Assembly: GCA_027972325.1 (NCBI GenBank)
Contig: JAPMOS010000244.1
Location: forward strand, 1 to 25,000
Length of the DNA stretch: 25,000 nucleotides
DNA from: Paratrimastix pyriformis
Lineage: Eukaryota; Preaxostyla; Paratrimastigidae
Direction of reading: 5' to 3'
Below the pieces are notes generated by a model, which did not search any database, had not been told where the DNA came from, and saw nothing but the letters and a program-made list of their open reading frames with translations. Both the position numbers and the translations under genes were made by a program. Positions 1 to 9,740 of this stretch are shown piece after piece; positions within the stretch are counted from its first letter, which is position 1; each line of letters opens with the position of its first letter.

Positions 1-650
1 GTCAGTACCGCGCAACGCAGTAAAACAATCCAGCTGGGAGTCACAGCTCCCGAAGGTTTCAAAGAAAACGACGAAGAGATTCATGATCAACCATGCGAAC
101 CCCAAACATCTCCTCAAGCGGGTCGCGACCCGCGGGGGTGCACGTCTAGTCAGGGAAAGAGGAGGCTGGAGAAAACCCCGACGCACCGCTGTAACCGGTC
201 AGCAAAAACAGGTGGGAGACGAAGCCACAAATAAAGGAGGGGCAAACCTGCAAAGGCCCCAAGGTACCGAGTCTTCCCGTACCCGGCACCCTCCTTAGGG
301 AGTCCTTCCCTCAACGGGTCGGACTCCCCGCATAAAACAAGAAGATCGGACAAAACAGCGAGGACTCGTTGTCCGGCATGGCGCGGGCCAAAGGCACGCG
401 TCGAGAAAACGCAGAGCACGACGGAGCCGCGACAGGCACCTTGCCTCGCAGATCCCAGGAGGGTTCTCCGACCCCGTGCTCGCGGCCTCTTCGTCACCAG
501 TCGCCGACCGACGCCGATGAAGAGGTGGAGGCACCGTGTGGGCGTCAAGTTCTGTAAAGAACAAGCCCCCACCAAAAGCCAAACCCCAGAGGGAGAGCAC
601 AAAGGTGACGTATCGATCGCCACTTCAGAGTGCTCAACCAATATCCCTCC
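1..650. other. Unassigned GC-rich sequence
   Basis: No recognisable gene or element is seen. Open frames exist on both strands (for example 83-298 plus and 150-641 minus), but they overlap each other, have low-complexity Arg/Gly/Pro-rich translations and match no family I know, so I treat them as chance frames in GC-rich DNA. Confidence 0.5.
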
Positions 651-689
651 CGCGAGAGGAGGTGTGTGGTGGAGTGATCGGGGTCACGG

Positions 690-975
690 GGACAACGACC
701 ACGATGAAATCACATGAGCTGTCGTCAAATCAAAACAGACGGCAGTGAAAGCAAAACCCAACCCCATATGAACGAGGAGGTATGGTGTCCACCACGACCA
801 CGATAAAGCCACATGGCTGTTGCCAACAAAACGGTGGTGAAAGACAACACCGCACCACGATGAAGTCCCTCGAGCTGTTGTCCATTCATAGCAGACCAGG
901 GGAAAGACAACTCCCACACCGCTATGAAGGTGCATGCTGGGTGTCCTACAAGAGCACAACGAGCAGGATGAACCC
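690..975. repeat. Diverged minisatellite
   Basis: A motif of the type ACCACGATGAARTC...GAGCTGTYGTC recurs at about 696, 797, 850 and 918 with unequal spacing (about 55-100 bases). The copies are diverged but collinear, which indicates an old tandem array. No coding signal is seen. A weaker echo (CCCCGATAAGGC...ACTGTTGTC) follows near 1165-1190. Confidence 0.5.
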
Positions 976-1094
976 ATAACCCATAAGCTGCAAGCAAAGT
1001 ACCTGGGGTGAATAACCACACCTCATTCACCCCACCATGATTACCCAATCACATCTGACGAGGGTGAATGAGGGTGAATGAAGGGGGAACTCCG

Positions 1095-1132
1095 CGTAAG
1101 CCGGGAAGTATCACACACACACACACACACAC
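1095..1132 (+). repeat. Retroposon 3'-end-like segment with (CA)n tail
   Basis: The block CGCGTAAGCCGGGAAGTATC runs into a (CA)n tract of about 21 bases. Nearly the same block, also followed by (CA)n, occurs at 2606-2646, and AGTATCACAA(CAA)n ends both copies of the 1.45 kb retroposon further right. This suggests a 3' terminus shared by retroposed sequences. A simple microsatellite duplication is the alternative. Confidence 0.45.
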
Positions 1133-1460
1133 GAATGAAGGGTGGTGACTTAAGGGCAAAACGGCCCCGATAAGGCCCCCACACTGTTGTCAAAGGAATC
1201 TAACAAGCTTGAAACCCAGCCACACATTGCCTCTCCCACGAGGCAGGCCAACTGACTTGTCAATCAGATCGTGTGGATGAAAAGGCAACAGTAACGCCAA
1301 GGCAGCACGTAGTAAGACAGCGCCGTGAAGACAAAATGCCCACCATCATTCACTGTCTGTGGGTACACGTTGACGTGCAGCTGTCGAGAGTTCGCGGGGA
1401 AAGCAGAAACAAACAAACCCAGTGCCCCTCATCAGGCAGGGAGGTGGGTGGGAGACTTGT

Positions 1461-1588
1461 CTTGGTTTGGGTTTGTTTGGGAAGAGATTACTCGGCTATC
1501 CCACCATTCTCCTTCACGAGTTCGGAGAACGAGGGACAGCCTTCGTGGGATAGCCCCAAACAAACCCAAACCAAGAAAGAGTGAACAC
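1461..1588. repeat. Small foldback repeat (MITE-like); 1507-1588 recurs exactly near 20.9 kb
   Basis: The left arm 1461-1504 and right arm 1545-1575 are inverted complements over 31 positions (CTTGGTTTGGGTTTGTTTGGG then CTATCCCAC). The left arm carries an extra 12-13 bases (around 1482-1494) absent from the right arm. The loop holds a smaller hairpin, TTCTCC / GGAGAA. The part from 1507 to 1588, which includes the loop and the right arm, is repeated base for base at 20927-21008. A short foldback transposon or a structured small RNA family would both fit. Confidence 0.6.
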
Positions 1589-1839
1589 CATACCAAAGGA
1601 ATAGCTTTCCCCACCTCTTAACTCGACAACAAGCTCCTCTCGGCCGATGAGCCGACTCTACCCATGCCCATCCGGGTGTTGGGAGTGCGCGTGCCGGAGG
1701 GGCAGCACACCAGAAGGAGCATTAAACAGGTGAGACATACCCACTCCACAGTGTCCCCCGCATGTGCCGGGGTCGCCCCCGAAAGGTGCCGAGTGCTGCC
1801 GTTGCTTCCGGCAGAGAGGCACAGCCCGCCTGGAAAAGG

Positions 1840-2577
1840 CATCAGTCGATGCGAATGCAGGCATGAACAGCCTCACACCGCCCCCAGCAAAACCCCACGA
1901 AGATGGTGCTGGTGTGGTGGTTCCGATCTGAAGGTGCTGGTGTGATGCCGCTGCTGGTGTGAGAGTGAACGCCAGGAGGCATGTGAGGCACACAGGCCCG
2001 CCCCAGAAGCATCACGCAGCTGTCCTGGTATGCCAGGACGCATTCAAGGCATGATGAGCACACAGGCCCGCCCTGAAAACACCACTCCAGTGGTGCTGTG
2101 TGATGGTGTCGGCGTGATGCTGCTGCTGGTGTGAGAATGTACACCAGGGGGCATGTGGGCACTCAGGCCCGCCCTGAGACGCATCAAGCAGCTGTCCTGG
2201 TGTGCCAGGACGCATTCAAGGGCATGATGAGCACACAGGCCCGCCCTGAAAAATCACCGCACTGGTGGTACTGATGATGCTGTTGGTGTGTGAGAGTGCA
2301 CACCAGGGCTTATGGGGGCACACTCAGGTCCGCCCCCAGACGCCTCAAACAGATGTCCTGGTGCCAGGACCCATCCAAGGGCATGATGAGCACACAGGCC
2401 CGCCCTGAAAATCACCGCACTGGTGGTACTGATGATGCTGTTGGTGTGTGAGAGTGCACACCCAGGTCCGACCCCAGACGCATCAAACGGATGTCCGGGT
2501 GTCCCAGGACCCGATGCGCACACAGGTTTCGCCCCGAGAAAACGTCAAACTGATGGAGCGTGTGGTGGTGATGGGAT
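1840..2577. repeat. Satellite-like tandem array, period about 160-173 bases
   Basis: ATGATGAGCACACAGGCCCG begins units at about 2051, 2224 and 2383 (spacing 173 and 159). Each unit contains two ACAGGCCCGCCC-type half-units, a CTGTCCTGGTGTGCCAGGACGC palindromic stretch and a GGTGTGAGAGTG stretch. More diverged units extend left to about 1840 and perhaps 1700, and right to 2577. The array ends directly at the 3'-end-like hairpin and tail at 2578-2646. No coding function is supported, although open frames cross it on both strands. Confidence 0.75.
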
Positions 2578-2646
2578 CATGTCACCCGCGGGCTTCGGCC
2601 CGATTCCGGACTCGGCGCAAGCCGGAAGTATCACACACACACACAC
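2578..2646 (+). repeat. Retroposon 3' end: hairpin plus (CA)n tail
   Basis: CATGTCACCCGCGGGCTTCG GCCCG forms a GC-rich hairpin and is followed by GCCGGAAGTATC and (CA)n. The 1.45 kb retroposon has the matching block CATGTTACCCGCCGGTTTCG ACCGG upstream of its own AGTATCACAACAA tail (inner copy 5173-5276). The shared order of hairpin, spacer, AGTATCAC and simple-repeat tail is typical of LINE 3' ends used for template recognition. Its body would lie to the left, possibly including the tandem array. The 5' limit is not seen. Confidence 0.5.
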
Positions 2647-2674
2647 GTGGGTTGTCGGGAGCCCGACCACCTGG

Positions 2675-2685
2675 ACCCATCGAAT
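2675..2685. repeat. Left target-site duplication of the outer retroposon
   Basis: ACCCATCGAAT is found here and at 5629-5639, immediately outside the two ends of the composite retroposon. The length (11 bp) is normal for target-primed reverse transcription. Confidence 0.8.
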
Positions 2686-3239
2686 GTTGTTGTTGTTGTG
2701 ATACTATTTCGACTGCCAGTAACTGCGCGCAAAACACAGAAAACTGAAACAGAAGAAAATCCGTTCATCCGGTCGAAACCGGCGGGTAACATGCCGACCT
2801 ACACCCCCTCAGGGGTAGGCGCACAGACGGCATGGCGGGAAAGAGAGAAGACTGGAATGTCGCCAGGAAACAGAATCGTTCAAACACTTGACAGCAAACA
2901 GAAGGAACATCAAAAGAAAGAACGGGGCAAGGGGGACAAAAGGATCCAACACTGAGACACGGGACACGAGGAACAATGAAAGGGGCGAAGGAAGCAAAAG
3001 ACAAGAACAGTTAGAACGAAAATATTCCCGAACCCAGCCTGAGGGGGCGGAACCCATCCACCATGACCTACCACCTCGGTAGGACAGGCGCACGGGCCCC
3101 TGAATCCACCACCCCACACGTTGCTCCCTTCCCAAAGGCCCACGGTTGGCAACAGGCGAGAGGTCGGAGAGCTAATCTTCGGAGGCACGGCAGAAGCGGC
3201 ATGGTCGGGCGTCGAGGTAGCACGAGCGGGCGCAGCAGG

Positions 3240-3412
3240 CACAGCAGACAAAGGGGACACACCAGCAGCAACAGAGGCAGCAACAGGGGCAACAACAGGG
3301 GCAGCAACAGGGGCAGCAACAACAGGGGCAGCAACAGGTGCAGGTGCAGGTGCAGTGCAGGTGCAGGTGCAGGTGCAGGTGCAGGTGCAGGCGCAGGCGC
3401 AAAAGCCGGAGC
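3240..3412 (-). repeat. Codon-scale simple repeats in the outer retroposon
   Basis: Tracts of GCAACAGGGGCAACA type (about 3260-3340) and (GGTGCA)n / (GGCGCA)n (about 3340-3405) encode alternating Ala-Pro and related dipeptides on the minus strand. The repeat numbers differ from the matching tract in the inner copy (about 4530-4720), so these tracts change length quickly and throw the frame downstream. Confidence 0.7.
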
Positions 3413-3789
3413 ATGAGATGAAGTCGGAGCCGGAACAGGTGCCGGCTTGGCGAATGGGTTCGCCAAGGTGAGAGGTGCTCTTGGGGCAGCGGAAGAGGCA
3501 AATGGATTGCTCGAAGAAGGGGAACGGGCTCTCTCCTTCTTCCCCGCTGGACGATCGCCATCGATGATCGGGTGGCGAGTTCCACCTCCACCTCCAAGTT
3601 GCTTTGGACCACGGTATGTAGTCTCCCCAACAGATAGGAGGACTCGTTCTGGCGGTGTGCGGTGTTTGTCCACAGACGAGCCGCGCGATGATTCTTGTGG
3701 CACGTGGCAGTCGAAAGTTCGCACATTCGATTGCTGGAACAATAAAGCCCCAAGAAGTTGGAAAATAAACTGGCTGATCGCTTCAGGCT

Positions 3790-3799
3790 GCTTCTTCGG
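3790..3799. repeat. Left target-site duplication of the inner retroposon
   Basis: GCTTCTTCGG occurs here and again at 5277-5286, just outside the ends of the inner copy. In the uninterrupted sequence (compare 4147-4156, complementary GAAGAAGC) this stretch occurs once, as expected for a duplication made on insertion. Confidence 0.85.
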
Positions 3800-5276
3800 T
3801 TTCCCCCCGGTTGAAGTCTCGGCGTTACACGTTCCCTTTGCTCCGCGTTCCGCCCGTTTCTGGCCATGGAGATCGCAACTGAGCATGACGAGCTCAGTAA
3901 GGACGATTCCAACTTTATTATGGATCACGCCGAGATCCTTAGTCGTGACGACCCTGGTAGAGTATCTTCAAGATGAGTTGGGTCGGCATCTGTGGTCCCC
4001 CATCTTCAGCTCCATTGGACAAGCTCTCTCCTTGGATGCGTTTGGAGCTTATGAAGCTCTTCAGTTCATTGGTCGTCAATGAGCACCGGGCCCCACGCTA
4101 TGAGATCATCGAACGCACGGTGCACATGCTGCTGGAGGACAATCCGAAGAAGCAGCCTGAAGCGATCAGCCAATTTATTTTCCAACTTCTTGGGGCTTTA
4201 TTGTTCCAGCAATCGAATGTGCGAACTTTCGACTGCCACGTGCCACAAGAATCATCGCGCGGCTCGTCTGTGGACAAACACCGCACACCGCCAGAACGAG
4301 TCCTCCTATCTGTTGGGGAGACTACGTACCGTGGTCCAAAGCAACTTGGAGGTGGAGGTGGAACTCGCCACCCGATCATCGATGGCGATCGTCCAGCGGG
4401 GAAGAAGGAGAGAGCCCGTTCCCCTTCTTCCAGCAATCCGTTTGCCTCTTCCGCTGTCCCAAGAGCACCTCTCACCTTGGCGAATCCATTTGCCAAGCCG
4501 GCACCTGTTCCGGCTCCGACTGCGGCTCATGCTCCGGCAACAGCAACAGCACCTGCACCTGCACCTGCACCTGCACCTGCACCTGCCCTGCAACTGCACT
4601 GCACATGCCCCTGCCCCTGCCCCTACCCATGCCCCTGCCCCTGTTCTGGTTCCTGTTGCTGCCGCTGTTGCCCCGGTTGTTGTCCCTGTTGCTGCTGGTG
4701 TGTCTCCATTGTCTGCTGTGCCTGCTGCGCCCGCTCGTGCTTCCTCGACGCCCGACCATGCCGCTTCTGCCGTGCCTCCGAAGATCAGCCACTCCGACCT
4801 CTCGCCTGTTGCCAACCGTGGGCATTTGGGAAGGGAGCTACGAGAATGGGGATGGTGGATCAGGGGCCCAGTACGCCTGTCCTACCGAGGTGGTAGGTCA
4901 TGGTGGATGGGTTCCGCCGCCCCAGGCTGGGTTCGGGAATATTTTTCGTTCTAACTGTCTTTTGCATCCTTCGCCCCCCCTTTTTTTTGTTCTTCTTGTC
5001 CCGTGTCTCAGTGTTGGATCCCTTTGTCCCCCTACTGGCCCCGTTCTTTCTTTTGATGATGTTCCTTTTGATTGCTCAAGTGTTTGAACGATTCTGTTTC
5101 CCGGCGATATTCCAGTCTCTCTCTTTCCCGCCATGCCGTCTGTACGCCTACCCCTGAAGGGGTTTAGGTCGGCATGTTACCCGCCGGTTTCGACCGGATT
5201 AACGGATTTTCCTCTGTTTCAGTTTTCTGTGTTTTGCGCGCAGTTACTGGCAGTCGAAATAGTATCACAACAACAA
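3800..5276 (+). mobile_element. Inner copy of the 1.45 kb retroposon (plus strand), full length
   Basis: The inner copy runs from TTTCCCCCCGGTTGAAG to the tail AGTATCACAACAACAA and is flanked by the 10 bp duplication GCTTCTTCGG. It is about 1.48 kb and closely matches the two halves of the outer copy in reverse complement. Order of parts: a short 5' leader (about 65 bases), an ATG in a good context (GGCCATGG, 3866), a coding region to about 4.9 kb, then a 3' untranslated region with two small hairpins (CCCCTGAAGGGG near 5151, CCGGTTTCGACCGG near 5184) and the (CAA)n tail. Tail, duplications and lack of terminal repeats point to LINE-type retroposition. A retroposed host mRNA is a real alternative, but the tail is (CAA)n, not poly(A), and the 3' hairpin is shared with 2578-2646. 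Confidence 0.8.
3866..4896 (+). pseudogene. Protein of the inner retroposon: charged N-terminus, Pro/Ala-repeat C-terminus
   Basis: The protein starts MEIATEHDELSKDDSNF at 3866. Then come a region rich in hydrophobic helix-like segments (PLDKLSPWMRLELMKLFSSL, then FIFQLLGALLFQQ), a Gly run (QLGGGGGTRHP), a basic stretch (AGKKERARSPSSSNPF) and a long Pro/Ala dipeptide repeat from about 4500. I recognise no domain and no nucleic-acid enzyme motif. The N-terminal part lies in a different frame from the part after about 3973 when compared with the outer copy, so this copy has small length changes; the repeat tract also shifts frame between copies. The closing frame shared by both copies ends PVLPRW. 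It could be an ORF1-like RNA-binding protein or a captured host protein; function is unknown. Confidence 0.55.
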
Positions 5277-5286
5277 GCTTCTTCGG
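5277..5286. repeat. Right target-site duplication of the inner retroposon
   Basis: GCTTCTTCGG, matching 3790-3799; it directly follows the (CAA)n tail of the inner copy. Confidence 0.85.
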
Positions 5287-5628
5287 ATTGTCCTCCAGCA
5301 GCATGTGCACCGTGCGTTCGATGATCTCATAGCGTGGAGCACGGTGCTCATTGACGACCAATGAACTGAAGAGCTTCATAAGCTCCAAACGCATCCAAGG
5401 AGAGAGCTTGTCCAATGGAGCTGAAGAGGGGGACCACAGATGCCGACCCAACTCATCTTGAAGATACTCTACCATAGGGTCGTCACGACTTTGGATCTCG
5501 GCGTGATCCATAATAAAGTTGGAATCGTCCTTACTGAGCTCGTCATGCTCAGTGGCGATCTCCATGGCCAGAAACGGGCAGAACGCGGAGCAAAGGGAAC
5601 GTGCAACGCCGAGACTTCAACCGGGGAT

Positions 5629-5639
5629 ACCCATCGAAT
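5629..5639. repeat. Right target-site duplication of the outer retroposon
   Basis: ACCCATCGAAT, matching 2675-2685; it lies at the 5' edge of the outer copy, inside the recombinase region of DIRS element 1. Confidence 0.8.
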
Positions 5640-6260
5640 CTTGGTGTTGTGTGTCTCCTTCGGGCACACCTTCAGCCGAACTGAGTGCTCGCACCCCGGC
5701 TGGCCGAACTCAAAGCGTGAGTCGGAAAAAGAGATCGAGGTTGTGTCCATGACCCTCAACCCCGCGATCTCCAACAAGCTGGCGACTTTACCAATGAGCC
5801 GATTTTGGTCAAGGGTCGCATTGTCAGCCCATTCCCCTCGAGCAATTTCAAGAGGTCTGCTAGGTCCCAGATCGGACCGAGGTCTTTGCCCCCAGCCGGT
5901 TTGTCCTTCCCGATGCCGGTGACGACTTGTTTCACCAGTTTGCCTTCCGGTGATAGAGGGTGGCCACTCATGGTGAAGTACATGGACAGTGCTGAGCGAC
6001 GTGCCCCTGCCGAGCCCGAGCTGAGGTCCCTCTCCATGGCCTCATCCGCAATGAACGAGGCGATCTGGACCTCATTCTGGTCGGTCGCCTCCGTGATCGG
6101 AGCCAGGTCTTTGAGCGCGCACCACTCTTCATAGCGGCGAATGATGTGTGAGTATTTCTTCGAGGTTTTCTCTGCCAATGACCTCTGAATGAAATAACCT
6201 GCCGCTGCCGACAGCTCCGGATGCTTAGGGGCCCAAGCAGGAGCCTCATCTGAGAGCTTT
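5640..6260 (-). pseudogene. Tyrosine recombinase region of DIRS element 1 (fossil)
   Basis: The core-binding part is clear: helices of the type SLAEKTSKKYSHIIRRYEEW and QIASFIADEAMERDL, then a region that joins to the catalytic domain (EIAGLRVMDTTSISF, then LKVCPKETHNTKIRW). This is the phage-integrase-like enzyme that DIRS elements use instead of a DDE integrase. The retroposon pair lies at its left edge. I could not find the catalytic His-X-X-Arg / Tyr part anywhere in the window for this element. Confidence 0.7.
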
Positions 6261-6839
6261 TTCCGGGCTGTGGGTGTGGGTGTCGCGCGTCCTGGGGCAG
6301 GACCTTTCTTGCCCGGGCGGAACAGAGTTCCGTCCACGGGTGTCCCCGCGGCGTTCTGGGCATCACAGGCCCCGCTCGTGGGTGCTTCCGACCGACCCGG
6401 GGGGTTTGTCACACAGGACTCCGGGTGGTGCGTCATGGGAGTGGGGGTGGTGGTGCTCTTTGAGCGCAGAGACGCTGCCAGCTCGGCTAAGGTCATGTCC
6501 TCTCCCGAGTCTGCGTCGACGTCTACAGCTCCCTGTCCAACTGTGGGATCAGGGGCTCGTTGCTCCCCACCAGGCCTCCGGGTCGTCGAAGATCCGGGCT
6601 GGACCCATGGGGTGCAGCTGTCGGTCCTGGAACTTCTGGACGAGGGTGAGATCCGGATTGGTGAGTGTCTGCCAACCCCACTCGAGGTGTGCCCTGGCTT
6701 GCCGGACTGGGTCCCCGACACCTGTGTCACACAACACTCCCAGTGTGGGGGCCCAATTCCCTTGAGGTTGCGTGTCGTGCCTGCCAGGAATGTGTTCTCC
6801 TGCCGTGGTAGGGTCAGGGGTGGTGCCACTGCCATGTGC

Positions 6840-8600
6840 AGCATCACTGGCCACCACGGTGCCGATGTCCACACCGGGGTGAGGAGAAGAGCCTCCCCCG
6901 CTGCTCCCTCAACCGTTCCAAGACTCTGAGGATGAGCGAGAACGGTGGGTTTATCCACGGCACTTCTGAGGCTAGGTTCTGCCGGAAGAAGTCCACTCCC
7001 GCCGCTCCCGGTTCCTTGACCAAGGACCAGAACCGTGGGCACAGGTGGTTTCGCGCCGATGCAAAGGCGTCCACCGTCGGCTTCGTCCTGAGCTTCACCA
7101 CCGCCCTGAAGAGGGCTGGGTGGAGCTGGTAATCTTCGGCGTCGACCCACCGCGAGCCTGTCCGCTCTCACGTTGTCGGTGCCGTGAATGTGCTCTGTGG
7201 TGAGGGTGATCTGGTGTGTCTGGCAGAACTCCCAGAGTTTTCTCAACCGGGTGTTGAGCTGCTGGCTCTGTGACTTGAGTCTGCCGACTGACCACACGAC
7301 AGACGAATTGTCCGAGAACCAAAGTACGGACTTGCCCGTGACCTGTTCCCGGAACAGGTGGAGTGACCTGATGCCCGCTTCCAATTCGAGCGGGTTTATT
7401 GAACTGATCTCCTGCAGGTCCGTCACTCTCCACAACTCGTGTGCTGGGATGCCCTGCTCGATGCTCTGTGCCGGAGTCCTCAGCACTGCCCCCCAGCCCA
7501 TCTCGGCTGCATCCGTGGTCAGGATCAGCTCTGCTGGTGGGGTCCGAAGTGGGGTGCTGGTGGGGTACTGTGCATGTTCCCACCACTCCAAGTCCCTGTG
7601 TGACTCCTCCGAAAGGGTCACCAGTGCGTGCCATCCCCCTGCGCCTTGATCGCCGTGGACAGGTCGATGTTCAGGTTGCGCAGGTACAAGCAGGCCGGGC
7701 GAATCGTCTCCTGCATGACGACATGAACCCGATCACCGCTGCCAATGATTTGGCTTTGATGGTGGTGCACTGTTGGGTGTTGTGCGCCATCTCTCTCACC
7801 TTCTGTGCCTTCTCGGGTGGGAGTGAGAGTGTCATCGCTCGAGTGTCGAGGACAAACCCCAGGAACTCCAGCATTTGAACTGGTTCCACTTGGGTTTTGT
7901 CCCAGCTGATCTCGAACCCGAGTGAGAGAAGGTGACGAAGGAGTGCCAGTGTATGCAGCTTGGTCTCCTGTGGTGACCTGCCCAACACCAGGAGGTCGTC
8001 GATGTAGTGGACTACCAAGATGCCGTGTCTCCGAGCTTCCTTGATTGCCACTCTCATGGTCTTTGTAAAGATTCTGGGAGCCACATTCAGGCCGAATGGG
8101 AGGGCTTGGAAGCGATATTCCGTGCCCTCCCATTCGACTCCCAGGTATTTCCGGTGAGGTGGAAAGATCGGGATGTGAAAGTATGCATGTTTCAAGTCGA
8201 TCTTGGTGGCCCACATCATGGGCTCCACCACGGCCCTCACCGTCTTCCACCCTCCATTTTGAAGGAGGGGCAGAAGATGAAGTGATTCAAGGCGGTGAGG
8301 TCCAGGATCAACCTCCATTTCCCGCCGGGCTTGGGCCGCCCAAAAATGGGAGATCTCATCCCTTTGTCCGACCCCCTGGATCGTTTTCAGTGCCGATATC
8401 CCAAGGTACTCCTGGACCACCGCCTCCAAGCCCAGTTTCTCCTCCCCACCAAGTGGTAGGGTCCCGGGACCACGTCCCCGGGTTGGGTGGGGGTCCCTTG
8501 AACGGGATGTGAAACCCTTCCGATACCACCTGTGCCACTTCCCGAGGTGGTCTGAGGGCCAACCACTCCTCCCGGTGCCGAGCCAGCCTGCCTGCCAGTG
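6840..8600 (-). pseudogene. RT, RNase H and methylase-like region of DIRS element 1 (fossil)
   Basis: RT occupies about 8600-7670 with the DIRS-type entry GRLARHREEWLAL, the palm motif HYIDDLLVLG, and the preceding FQALPFGLNVAPRIF. RNase H follows at about 7560-7150 with LILTTDAAEMGWGAVL, NPLELEAGIRSL, and LWFSDNSSVVWSV. Then comes the block VDAFASARNHL...WINPPFSLI at about 7080-6900, the DAM-like N6-adenine methylase domain seen in DIRS and PAT elements. The order and motifs separate it from LTR elements and LINEs. Broken; see the element entry. Confidence 0.85.
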
Positions 8601-9740
8601 GTCCCCGAGGTGGGTGCTGTGCCAGCAGCCGCAGTTTGGCCTGCTCCCGGTCCCATTGAGGGTCCAGTCCGAGAAGGAAGGGGTCCCTCCCCCCAGGGGT
8701 TAGGACTGTCCCTCCCCGAGCTGAGCCCCTTGGGCCGTGTTATGGGGTGAGGCAGAGTTTCCCCTGAGGGGTGGGGGTGAGTGGGTTCCCGAGTTGGGTG
8801 CCTGCCCTCCCGGGACTTGGCACCCTCCTCCGGTCCCGTGACGGGGTTGTGGGGGGAGAGCGGGAACAAGACGGGGCGGAGGGGTGAGGGAGTGCATGAA
8901 GGGTGGTGCAGGTGTGCTGGACAGACTGCTGCCGCCCTCCCTTGCTCTGGTCCCACTCCCGGGCCAGGTAGGTCTTGCCCTGCCATTTGATCTGGCCGTT
9001 TTGGGGGTTACTTTTATCGGCGCCACCCCCAGGGGCGCCTGGTCCCCCCCACCCCCCGCACCCGTACCGGAGGGTGGTGGGGACGCGAGTCGCTGCCTCC
9101 GCCACTGAGGTGCATGAGCTTCACCGCCAACGCTAGCGGAACGTGTGAGTGGGTGTTTCCGGGACCCTGCCTCGCAGACCTCCCCGCGTGTCCCCGCATT
9201 GGGGAGTGTGACCGCCTCTGACTGTGTATCGGTCCGTCTCGGGTTCACAAACCCCTCGCCCAAGGTCGGCGGATCCTTCTCGCCGGTCTCTGTGTAGCCC
9301 CCACGTTCGGGACCTCCTTGGGTGACGCTCGCCCCGCTGAGGTGACGACGCTAACCTGGGGTGTGAGTTGCTGTTCCGAGTCCCCAACCTCGCAGACCTC
9401 CATGAGGGTTTCAGGTTTGCCCGACGAGATCGCCTCCGCATGTCCTTCCGTCAGCACCGTGTGCTGCCCTCTCGGGGGTCTCTCCGGTGAGTGCCTGCCT
9501 CACCTGGGGTAATGTCCTCGCGCGGAGGGTTCCGGTGGGTAGTGTTCCCATGCCGCGAGTCTCCCTGGGTGATGTTCCCTCCATCGACCCGTCAGAGCCT
9601 GGACTGGACCCCCAGGCCCGCCCCGACTGCCCCACGGGCTTTGTTGCCTTGTCCTGCTCTGAGTGTGAGAGTGACTGTGCGGTAGGGCTCATACAGACTG
9701 CCTCTCCGAGTGCTGGCGACGACGCCTGCGAGGGTGTGAT
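8600..9740 (-). other. Gag-to-pol linker of DIRS element 1
   Basis: The stretch is GC-rich and its open frames translate to Pro/Gly/Arg/Thr-rich low-complexity sequence on both strands. By position it is the region between gag and the start of RT in element 1. Nothing recognisable lies in it, and the true frame is uncertain. Confidence 0.5.

Larger units (their letters stand above)
2686..5628 (-). mobile_element. Outer non-autonomous retroposon (minus strand), split by a copy of itself
   Basis: Read on the minus strand, the element starts at 5628 (CCCCGGTTGAAGTC), runs to 5287, is interrupted by an opposite-oriented copy, resumes at 3789 and ends at 2686 with a (CAA)n tail. Own length is about 1.45 kb. 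It is flanked by the 11 bp duplication ACCCATCGAAT and lies in the recombinase region of DIRS element 1, so it is younger than that element. It encodes the same acidic-to-Pro/Ala-rich protein as the inner copy; the first part (about 96 residues, starting MEIATEHDELSKDD at 5565) is open. No reverse transcriptase is present, so it would depend on a LINE. Confidence 0.8.

Noticed and set aside
1-20. GTCAGTACCG at the window start as a copy of the GTCAGTGCCG motif at 16867 and 21077
   Set aside because: Only about nine of ten bases match, with different flanks, so chance cannot be excluded.
1112-1132. CRISPR-like or regulatory short repeat
   Set aside because: It is a plain (CA)n microsatellite, as at 2632-2646; there are no spaced repeats of CRISPR form anywhere in the window.
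3068-3928. Long minus-strand frame of 286 codons taken as a separate gene
   Set aside because: It is the distal part of the outer retroposon plus unrelated sequence of the inner copy; the early part reads across the insertion boundary and is not one gene.
5756-7621. 621-codon minus-strand frame as a novel fusion gene
   Set aside because: It is RNase H, linker and recombinase sequence of DIRS element 1, explained by the element.
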